Source: Desulfobacterales bacterium
GTDB lineage: Bacteria; Desulfobacterota; Desulfobacteria; Desulfobacterales; C00003060
NCBI GenBank assembly: GCA_020347085.1
Contig: CP070769.1
Span: forward strand, 683,231 to 689,728
DNA length: 6,498 nt
Reading direction: 5' to 3'
This document shows, piece by piece, positions 1-4,540 of this stretch (positions are counted from its first letter, which is position 1; each line of letters opens with the position of its first letter). The translations under genes and the position numbers were made by a program. Under the pieces are notes generated by a model that did not search any database, had not been told where the DNA came from, and saw only the letters and a program-made list of their open reading frames with translations.

Positions 1-135
1 AAGTCGCTCGATTTTCCGGCTTTGGCTTTTGCCCCTGGCCTTTAGCCTCGGGCCTCGAGCCTTTGTTGGGTTGCTATGAGCCATGAGCCATCAGCTAATT
101 CGCTTTGAGTTGGCGCTTGCGGGTCTGTGGTGAGA
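1..135. repeat. Intergenic heptamer-rich repeat block A
   Basis: No gene is seen here. The stretch consists of degenerate 7-base units of the type GCCTTTA, GCCTCGG, GCCTCGA, GCTATGA and GCCATGA, followed by GCTAATTCGCTTTGAG (94-109) and a GTGGTGAGAAAA motif (127-138). The 28 bases at 48-75 match 4439-4466 at 25 positions, and 94-109 recurs exactly at 907-922. The same vocabulary recurs in the spacers after 780, 1238 and 4240, so this is a dispersed intergenic repeat family rather than unique sequence. Its function is unknown. Confidence 0.75.
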
Positions 136-138
136 AAA

Positions 139-174
139 TTTACCCAAAAACAGCTTTGAGCTGAAATGGGTAAA
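139..174 (+). promoter_or_regulatory. Nested inverted repeat in the leader of the ORF6N gene (candidate operator or hairpin)
   Basis: The outer arms TTTACCCA (139-146) and TGGGTAAA (167-174) are perfect 8-base complements. Inside them lies a second perfect inverted repeat, CAGCT (151-155) and AGCTG (159-163), around a TTG loop. The structure ends 33 bases before the ORF6N start codon and upstream of its AGGAG ribosome site (191-195). It could be an operator for the DNA-binding protein encoded downstream, or an RNA hairpin in its leader. The symmetry is visible in the sequence; the regulatory role is inferred from position. Confidence 0.45.
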
Positions 175-207
175 AATGGATGTTGGATGAAGGAGCGATA
201 GGCGAGC

Positions 208-780
208 ATGTCAAAACAAAGATCCGTGGTTCCTGCTGAGCGAATTGACAAGGCGATCCTGTTGATCCGAGGGCAGAAGGTTATGTTGGATCGCGACTTA
301 GCCGAACTATATGGCGTTGCAACAAAGGTGCTTAAGCAAGCTGTCAGGCGCAACATCAAGCGTTTTCCGTCTGATTTTATGTTTGAACTTACAAAAGAGG
401 AATTTCAAGATTGGAGGTCACAATTTGTGACCTCCAATGGTGATAAGATGGGTCTGAGGTATAAACCCATGGCTTTCACCGAGCAGGGTGTTGCCATGCT
501 TTCAAGTGTACTAAACAGCGATAGGGCTATTGATGTTAACATTGAAATCATGCGTGCTTTTGTGCGACTCCGCCAGATGCTGGTCGCGCACAAGGATCTT
601 GCCCGGAAGCTCGCTGCATTGGAGAAAAAGTACGACGACCAGTTCAAAATTGTCTTCGAGACCATCGCCGAGCTTATGGCTCCACCGGAAAAACCAAAGA
701 AGAAAATAGGTTTTGGGGTAAAAGAAAAACAAGCTGCCTACGGCAAGCAAAAGAAAAAGAGTAAGGCGGCTTCCAAGTAG
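208..780 (+). CDS. ORF6N domain-containing DNA-binding protein
   Basis: The 190-residue protein has a full ORF6N domain. Residues 13-62 carry the typical [18 protein letters not shown] segment followed by [16 protein letters not shown], and residues 83-122 carry [19 protein letters not shown] and the [11 protein letters not shown] helix. Residues 125-160 are predicted helical or coiled-coil, and the last 30 residues are a lysine-rich tail ending [12 protein letters not shown]6N domains occur in phage antirepressor-like and KilA-N-related proteins and in chromosomal accessory islands, where they are thought to bind DNA; no catalytic activity is expected. ATG 208 is the first start after an in-frame TAG at 199-201, with AGGAG at 191-195 (a somewhat long 12-base gap). 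The gene stands alone between repeat spacers. An inverted repeat lies in its leader and a perfect 29-bp palindrome inside its coding region. The family is sure; the biological role is not. Confidence 0.93.
   Translation: MSKQRSVVPAERIDKAILLIRGQKVMLDRDLAELYGVATKVLKQAVRRNIKRFPSDFMFELTKEEFQDWRSQFVTSNGDKMGLRYKPMAFTEQGVAMLSSVLNSDRAIDVNIEIMRAFVRLRQMLVAHKDLARKLAALEKKYDDQFKIVFETIAELMAPPEKPKKKIGFGVKEKQAAYGKQKKKSKAASK
410..438. repeat. Perfect 29-bp palindrome inside the ORF6N coding region
   Basis: Two 14-base arms pair without a mismatch around a single central T at 424; the core reads GGTCACAA, T, TTGTGACC. It encodes the residues around WRSQFVTSN, between the two conserved halves of the ORF6N domain. 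Such symmetry is far beyond what chance or codon choice would give, so it may be an intragenic binding site or an inserted or selected hairpin. No function is proven. Confidence 0.85.
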
Positions 781-950
781 CCTATGGGTTGCTTTCATCT
801 TTGAGCTTTCAGCTATGAGCTGATCTTGAAGTGCCTTATGCCTTTCGCCTTGGGCGGCAGCTGCCCGCGGGTCTCTGCGGTGAGACACTGTTTGTGCCCG
901 TCTGTGGCTAATTCGCTTTGAGCTATGAGCTCCCATTATGAACGTTCCCT
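781..950. repeat. Intergenic heptamer-rich repeat block B
   Basis: This spacer between the ORF6N gene and the DUF4405 gene contains no gene. It has heptamer runs (GCTTTCA, GCTATGA) at about 791-823, the 10-base palindrome GGCAGCTGCC within 855-870, a TCTGCGGTGAGA motif, and the boundary motif GTCTGTGGCTAA (900-911) overlapping GCTAATTCGCTTTGAG (907-922), which is identical to 94-109. No terminator with a T-run is seen after 780. Confidence 0.7.
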
Positions 951-968
951 ATTTCAAGGAGAGAATAA

Positions 969-1238
969 ATGGCAAATGACCGATCGCTCAAACTCTGGAT
1001 AATCAACGTGATGTCGTTCATTCTTTTTGTTGTCTTAGCTTTTACAGGTCTGCTGAACTGGCTTGTTTTGCCGAAAGGCTATCAAGCGAGGGGGAGCTTT
1101 CTGGTTTCCTTGAGGCACTTCCTGGTGGAGGTGCACGAATGGGTAGGCCTTATATTCATAATTACTATTGTCATACACATCATGCTGCACTGGACGTACA
1201 TAAGACATAACCTGAAGAAGCACGGTGTGTTGCAGTAG
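969..1238 (+). CDS. Small DUF4405-type two-helix membrane protein, possibly haem-binding
   Basis: The 89-residue protein has two membrane helices, roughly residues 11-33 and 58-77, joined by a loop with a basic LRHF stretch and followed by a basic tail (RHNLKKHG). Histidines H56 (in VHEWVGL) and H70/H74 (in IHIMLHW) are placed as in DUF4405 and small cytochrome b561-like proteins, where such histidines can hold haem. A role in membrane electron transfer is therefore possible but unproven here. ATG 969 has a strong AGGAGAG site at 957-963, five bases upstream, so the start is secure. No redox partner gene lies in the window, and the gene stands alone between two repeat blocks, unlike the toxin-antitoxin-type modules around it. 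Confidence 0.8.
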   Translation: MANDRSLKLWIINVMSFILFVVLAFTGLLNWLVLPKGYQARGSFLVSLRHFLVEVHEWVGLIFIITIVIHIMLHWTYIRHNLKKHGVLQ

Positions 1239-1500
1239 CCGGCCTGGGAATGGTTGCTCACGCTATGACGGATAACAGATAACAGTGGTGACGCCAGAGT
1301 TGCCCGCAGGGCAGGGGAGTTTTGCCGGATTGTCCCGCTTGGGCCTGGCCCGCCGTAGCTTTCAGCGAAGGCGGGTCTGCGGCTAAAGACTTTGAGCTTT
1401 CAGCTATGAGCTAATTTGGCTTGAACCTTGATCTTTTATATTGCCCAACTGTCAAGTTTAAAGATTTGCTCCTAGGTTCTGATACTATTCTTGGTGGTGA
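1239..1500. repeat. Intergenic repeat block C with palindromes
   Basis: This 260-base spacer carries no convincing gene. It contains a TGCCC/GGGCA hairpin (1301-1313), a larger palindrome at 1349-1375, a 42-base segment (1373-1414) repeated exactly at 4259-4300, and a 22-base segment (1448-1469, beginning ACTGTCAAGTTTAA) repeated with one mismatch at 4519-4540. The boundary motif GTCTGCGGCTAA is at 1375-1386 and GTGGTGAGAAAA is at 1494-1505. An apparent open frame at 1491-1673 is a shadow of the leader and abiEi. Confidence 0.75.
1349..1375. repeat. REP-like palindrome CCCGCC ... GGCGGG
   Basis: Arms CCCGCC (1349-1354) and GGCGGG (1370-1375) enclose 15 bases that contain a smaller GCT/AGC pair, giving a compact stem-loop. 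No T-run follows, so it is not an obvious intrinsic terminator. It resembles the small GC-rich palindromes often scattered between genes in environmental bacteria. It directly abuts the 42-base repeat that starts at 1373. Confidence 0.55.
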
Positions 1501-1507
1501 GAAAAGT

Positions 1508-1549
1508 TATAGTTTGCAAAAAGGATCATTTTGTGATCCAATTTGCAAA
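1508..1549 (+). promoter_or_regulatory. Candidate AbiEi operator: inverted repeat in the abiE leader
   Basis: The symmetric array is TTTGCAAA (1513-1520), AA, GGATCA (1523-1528), a TTTTG spacer, TGATCC (1534-1539), AA, TTTGCAAA (1542-1549). Fourteen of the 16 bases in each arm pair; TTTGCAAA is itself a palindrome. A TATAGT sequence (1508-1513) just upstream could be a -10 box, though no good -35 is seen. AbiEi proteins are known to repress their own operon by binding inverted repeats in the promoter, so this is the natural candidate site. The symmetry is observed; the binding is inferred. It lies 24 bases before the abiEi start. Confidence 0.6.
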
Positions 1550-1573
1550 AAATAGCTTGAATGAGGTGTGGCT

Positions 1574-2386
1574 ATGGCGCCTGACCGCCAGACATCTTTG
1601 CCTGATCTGTCTGCCTGGATTGATTCAAAGCAGGCACAGGGCCCCTATTTCTTTACCCGAGAAAAAGCCCTGAAGAGCTTAAAAAGAAGTGAGGCTGCGT
1701 TTAAGCATGCCGCAGCACGGCTGGCTAAGAAGAAAAGAATTGCCCGAATTCATAGGGGCTTCTTTATCATCATCCCCTTGGAATATGCCGCTACAGGAAT
1801 CCTGCCTGCCGAGTGGTTCATAGCCGATTTGATGGGCTATATAGGACAACCATTTTATGTGGGTCTACTGAGTGCAGCAGTGCTTCATGGAGCGGCCCAC
1901 CAACAGCCCCAGCAATTTCATGTGGTGACAACTGGCCCCTTGCGTGAAATGCGATCGAATGGGCTTGCTATCCGTTTTTTTTCCAGGTCAAGATTTGCCG
2001 ACGTACCGCTAACCCAGGTAAAAGTTCAAACGGGCCATATCCCTACTTCTACACCTGAGGCCACTGCCCTTGACCTGATACGCTATGCGAGGCGTATTGG
2101 CGGTTTGGACCGGGTATTGACCGTATTGCAGGAGTTAGGCGAAGTGATAGAGCCGGGAAATCTGGAAGAGGCTGCGAAATCGGATGGGAAAATAGCCTAT
2201 GCACAGCGTCTGGGATTTCTATTGGAAAAAGCCGGTTTTTCAGATTTGACCGAGAACTTTTCACAATGGGTGAATGAGAAAAACCCTTTGCCCGTAAAAT
2301 TGGAACCCTCAATGCCGACCCGGGGATGTAAGAAGGATGAACGCTGGAACATCCTGGTCAACATCGATGTTGAGGGTGATTTATGA
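1574..2386 (+). CDS. abiEi: AbiEi family antitoxin / transcriptional repressor of a type IV toxin-antitoxin system
   Basis: The protein (270 residues from ATG 1574) starts with a winged-helix segment (residues 24-68: FTREKALKSL, then a helix-rich stretch, then RIHRGFFIIIP). The AbiEi core follows, with YVGLLSAAVLHGAAHQQP (95-112) and the signature STPEATALDL (159-168) before IGGLDRVLTVLQEL. In AbiE systems this protein represses the operon and neutralises the AbiEii nucleotidyltransferase toxin without stable contact. I choose ATG 1574 over GTG 1568 because GAGGTG (1563-1568) makes a good ribosome site five bases before it. The stop overlaps the ATG of the next gene (ATGA, 2383-2386), showing translational coupling. 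The frame is open throughout, so the antitoxin appears intact although its toxin is broken. Confidence 0.92.
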   Translation: MAPDRQTSLPDLSAWIDSKQAQGPYFFTREKALKSLKRSEAAFKHAAARLAKKKRIARIHRGFFIIIPLEYAATGILPAEWFIADLMGYIGQPFYVGLLSAAVLHGAAHQQPQQFHVVTTGPLREMRSNGLAIRFFSRSRFADVPLTQVKVQTGHIPTSTPEATALDLIRYARRIGGLDRVLTVLQELGEVIEPGNLEEAAKSDGKIAYAQRLGFLLEKAGFSDLTENFSQWVNEKNPLPVKLEPSMPTRGCKKDERWNILVNIDVEGDL

Positions 2387-3218
2387 TCCCTAAGGCGGAT
2401 GTCGTGGCATAACGGCAGGTAGCGCCTTGGGTTTCAGATGCACAGGTAGAACAGGACCTGATCATCAGCAGGGCCTTGGTGGCCATGTTCCAGGATGCAT
2501 TAATTTCCGAGGAACTGGCCTTTAGGGGTGGAACAGCTTTGCATAAGCTATACTTCAACCCCGCGCGTGGATATTCAGAGGATATTGATCTGGTACAGAT
2601 TGTGCCCGGGCCGATCGGAGGACTCCTTGATACCTTGCAGGCTGTCCTGAACATATTTCTTGGAAAGCCGCGGCGTAAAGAAAAAGAAAGATCGGTTACG
2701 CTGACATACAAGGTGGAATCGAAAGGCCCGCCTGTTGTGCCATTGCGTCTGAAGGTGGAAATCAACACGCGGGAGCATTTGACGGTTCTTGGATTTAGCA
2801 AAAGACCGTTCAATGTTCGCTCACGATGGTTTACAGGAGAATGCGAGATCACTACTTTCGAACTAGAGGAACTCCTTGCTACAAAGGTAAGGGCCTTTTA
2901 TCAAAGACGGAAAGGGCGTGACCTTTTTGACTGGCATGCTCCCCGCAAGCCCCGCCCGGAAGGGCGGGGAGGCTTCACTTATGGTATGGCCTTTTAGAGG
3001 GAAAGGCCGATGCTGAAAAGATCGTCAAGCTTTTCAGGGAATACATGAAGGCTGAAGGACACAGGATAAAGAGAAATGATTATGAAAAAAACATTGGGGC
3101 AAAAATGAAACACCCCGGGTTTATTGAAGATGTCAAACCATTGTTGCCGGCCGATATGAACTATGATGCACAGGAGGCTTTTTCCTTTGTAAGTCAACAG
3201 ATCGTGTCCCGAATATAG
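2383..3218 (+). pseudogene. abiEii: Broken AbiEii nucleotidyltransferase toxin (nonsense codon plus 47-bp insertion)
   Basis: The gene starts at ATG 2383, overlapping the abiEi stop, with a GAGGGTG site at 2372-2378. Codon 10 is TAA (2410-2412), just where the family usually has a tryptophan before R and a PW pair (here RQVAPWVSDAQVEQD follows). The same frame then encodes the catalytic core: FRGGTALHKLY with GGT at residues 49-51, SEDIDL with acidic D67 and D69, LKVEIN, and ELLATKVRAFYQRRKGRDLFD. After D183 a 47-bp hairpin element intervenes and shifts the frame, giving a false end at 2995-2997. Downstream, another frame continues with LWYGLLEGKADAEKIVKLFREYM and ends at TAG 3216-3218. Without the 47 bp the gene would be 263 codons including the stop, a normal AbiEii length. 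A truncated product from TTG 2476 is possible but would lack both ends, so toxin activity is unlikely. Confidence 0.9.
2933..2979. mobile_element. 47-bp GC-rich palindromic element inserted in abiEii
   Basis: The element interrupts the DLFD/LWYGL region of abiEii. It contains CCCCGCCC (2950-2957), a GGAA loop, and GGGCGGGG (2962-2969), extended by AAG/CTT (2947-2949 and 2973-2975). CTCCCC (2939-2944) can also pair with GGGGAG (2966-2971), so two alternative folds exist. ACT is present at both edges (2930-2932 and 2977-2979), consistent with a short duplication or a microhomology. Removing 47 bp rejoins GACT and TATGG and restores the frame. Size and structure suggest a REP/PATE-type non-autonomous element, perhaps moved by an IS200/IS605 or RAYT transposase encoded elsewhere; that assignment is inference. 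Confidence 0.75.
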
Positions 3219-3248
3219 GCTTACAGATGAAAATGATGGACTGCGCCT

Positions 3249-3260
3249 GTCTGCGGCTAA
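3249..3260. repeat. Boundary motif GTCTGCGGCTAA between abiEii and the next module
   Basis: This exact 12-base motif also occurs at 1375-1386 and 4261-4272, with one mismatch at 900-911. Each copy lies in the short spacer before a separate gene module. Here it is almost the only repeat sequence left in a 91-base gap. Its role is unknown. Confidence 0.6.
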
Positions 3261-3269
3261 TAATAAATG

Positions 3270-3283
3270 ACATCTGAAGATGT
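3270..3283 (+). promoter_or_regulatory. Short palindrome ACATCT GA AGATGT ahead of the second nucleotidyltransferase module
   Basis: Perfect 6-base arms flank a two-base centre, ending 26 bases before the ATG at 3310. By analogy with the abiE leader it may be an operator for the following two-gene module. It is short enough to occur by chance, and no promoter boxes could be placed with confidence. Confidence 0.3.
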
Positions 3284-3309
3284 GCCCCCCGATCTTCTGG
3301 ACATTTTAG

Positions 3310-3561
3310 ATGAGACCACTCGATACCACACCATATGCAGAGGAAATCCAGATTGAGGTTTTCAGGCGCATGGGCCCTGAAAAGCGGCTGCAGGCCGCTG
3401 TCAGTCTTGCACAGACTTCAAGGAAACTTCTAAAGGAAGGTGTACGCGGACGACATCCCGAATATAGTGAAGATCAGGTCAGACTTGCAGTCATAAGGCT
3501 TATGTTGGGAGAAGACCTCTTTCTGTCCGCTTATGCCGAAGCAAAGGATACTCTGCCATGA
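3310..3561 (+). CDS. Small conserved-looking protein paired with a nucleotidyltransferase (putative antitoxin partner)
   Basis: This 83-residue soluble, mostly helical and charged protein has no signal peptide or membrane helix. Visible segments are AEEIQIEVFRRMGPEKRL (about residues 10-28), then a helix with SLAQTSRKLLKEGVRGRHPEYSED, and EDQVRLAVIRLMLGEDLF near the end. I cannot assign it to a named domain. ATG 3310 directly follows an in-frame TAG (3307-3309), so it is the first possible start; its ribosome site is poor. Its stop overlaps the nucleotidyltransferase start by ATGA (3558-3561), so the two are made together. Small genes preceding a minimal nucleotidyltransferase are commonly antitoxin-like partners. 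That is the best guess, made from context, not from a recognised domain. Confidence 0.75.
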   Translation: MRPLDTTPYAEEIQIEVFRRMGPEKRLQAAVSLAQTSRKLLKEGVRGRHPEYSEDQVRLAVIRLMLGEDLFLSAYAEAKDTLP

Positions 3562-4124
3562 TCCCTGAAGAGGCCTTGCAGGTCGTGCTTAGCCACTTCG
3601 ACGAGTGTGGCATACAATATATGATAACGGGATCATTTGCGAGCAACGTCCACGGGGTGCCCCGGGTGACCCAGGATGCCGATGTCGTTATTGAAGCCGA
3701 TCTTGATCGCCTACTTCGATTTGTCAACGGGCTTGGCGAGGATTTCTATGCAGATTCGGATGCTGCAAAGGAGGCCTTTGCGGGCAATCGAATGGTGAAC
3801 ATCGTTCACATGCCCACGGGATTTAAGGTCGACCTGGTTCTTCGAAAAGAGCGTCCGTTTAGCAAGGAGGAATTTCAAAGGCGGCAGCAGGTTGAGTTCT
3901 TGGGCCGACGCCGCTGGTTCACATCGGCGGAGGACATCATCCTTGCCAAGCTGGAGTGGTCAAAAATGGGACAGTCGGAAAGGCAATTCAGAGATGCCGT
4001 CAGCGTTGCCAAGGTTCAGAGGGATGCCCTTGACCGTGAGTATCTGAAAAAGTGGGCTGAAGAGTTGGGTGTTGCTAATCTGTTGGAAGAGTTATTCAGT
4101 TCGTTGGATTGGGAAAGCATGTGA
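3558..4124 (+). CDS. Nucleotidyltransferase-fold protein (AbiEii/MNT-like), putative toxin
   Basis: The 188-residue protein has the polymerase-beta-type nucleotidyltransferase signature: G25-S26 in MITGSFASNVHG, the catalytic pair D40 and D42 in RVTQDADVVIE, and a third acidic residue D92 in GFKVDLVLRK. Later, FTSAEDIILAKLEWSK (about residues 120-136) and a helical tail follow, as in small AbiEii/DUF6036-like enzymes. Such proteins transfer nucleotides to tRNA or protein targets and often act as the toxin of type IV or type VII-like toxin-antitoxin pairs. All three acidic residues are present, so it is probably active. AAGGA (3544-3548) lies nine bases upstream of the ATG, and the start overlaps the stop of the preceding gene. 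The target cannot be read from the sequence. Confidence 0.88.
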   Translation: MIPEEALQVVLSHFDECGIQYMITGSFASNVHGVPRVTQDADVVIEADLDRLLRFVNGLGEDFYADSDAAKEAFAGNRMVNIVHMPTGFKVDLVLRKERPFSKEEFQRRQQVEFLGRRRWFTSAEDIILAKLEWSKMGQSERQFRDAVSVAKVQRDALDREYLKKWAEELGVANLLEELFSSLDWESM

Positions 4125-4177
4125 CTTGAGGCAGGTCTCGGAGCGGTGAGTTCTTTTGCCCAAAGGGCACGAGAGGA

Positions 4178-4238
4178 TTATTTGGCGACGCCTGCCCCGT
4201 GAAATTCGAAGACCATTTCACTGGGGTCCGCCAAATAA
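4178..4238. repeat. 61-bp imperfect inverted-repeat element after the nucleotidyltransferase gene
   Basis: The outer arms TTATTTGGCG (4178-4187) and CGCCAAATAA (4229-4238) pair perfectly. The inner arms CCCC-GTGAAAT and ATTTCACTGGGG pair with one bulged base around a nine-base loop. No T-run follows on the plus strand beyond the stem, so terminator function is doubtful. A separate TGCCC/GGGCA hairpin lies at 4157-4169. It may be a small palindromic mobile element or a transcript-end hairpin. Confidence 0.55.
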
Positions 4239-4240
4239 CT

Positions 4241-4540
4241 GTCTGCGGCTGTCTGCGTGGGTCTGCGGCTAAAGACTTTGAGCTTTCAGCTATGAGCTAA
4301 GAGCTCACGCCCTGCGCCCTCTGTGACTCTGTGGTGAACACGTTTTTTGCTTTCAGCTATGAGCTATGAGCTATTGGCTATTATGGGCTTTGGGTTTTCG
4401 CTATGAGCGGTCATCTAATTCGCTTTTTGCCTTTTGCGTCGGGCCTCAATCTTTTGTTGGGTTGCTTTCAGCTTTCAGCTTTGAGCTATGAGCTAATTTG
4501 CCTTGGGCCTTGATATTGACTGTCAAGTTTAAGGATTTGC
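4241..4540. repeat. Long heptamer-rich repeat block E
   Basis: No gene is seen. The block opens with three 10-base tandem units (GTCTGCGGCT, GTCTGCGTGG, GTCTGCGGCT; 4241-4270). Next come the 42-base copy (4259-4300) identical to 1373-1414, a CTCTGTGGTGAAC-type motif, and in-register heptamers GCTTTCA, GCTATGA, GCTATGA, GCTATTG, GCTATTA (4349-4383). After a degenerate stretch there are GCTTTCA twice, GCTTTGA, GCTATGA, GCTAATT (4464-4498). It ends with the 22-base ACTGTCAAG-type segment (4519-4540) shared with 1448-1469. Confidence 0.8.

Noticed and set aside
42..359. Minus-strand open frame of 105 codons opposite the ORF6N gene start
   Set aside because: It overlaps the repeat block and the ORF6N gene and has no motif or ribosome site; it is a shadow frame.
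511..936. Minus-strand open frame of 141 codons
   Set aside because: It lies opposite the ORF6N 3' half and repeat block B; its composition follows the heptamer repeats and it shows no protein family features.
1491..1673. Plus-strand open frame overlapping the abiEi start
   Set aside because: It would cross the operator and the AbiEi N-terminus in another frame; AbiEi has the better ribosome site and clear homology.
2358..2852. Minus-strand open frame of 164 codons opposite abiEii
   Set aside because: The plus strand carries the AbiEii motifs across the same bases; the minus frame is a shadow.
3267..3356. Short plus-strand frame starting MTSEDVPPDLLD ahead of the 83-residue gene
   Set aside because: It has no Shine-Dalgarno site, ends after 29 codons, and runs out of frame into a well-supported gene. 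A leader peptide is not excluded but not supported.
4157..4169. TGCCC/GGGCA hairpin as an intrinsic terminator
   Set aside because: The T-rich bases lie before, not after, the stem on the plus strand, and the stem is only five pairs.
781..4540. CRISPR array or integron attC series
   Set aside because: Repeats are 7-42 bp, degenerate and not separated by uniform unique spacers; no attC core sites, integrase or cas genes are present.
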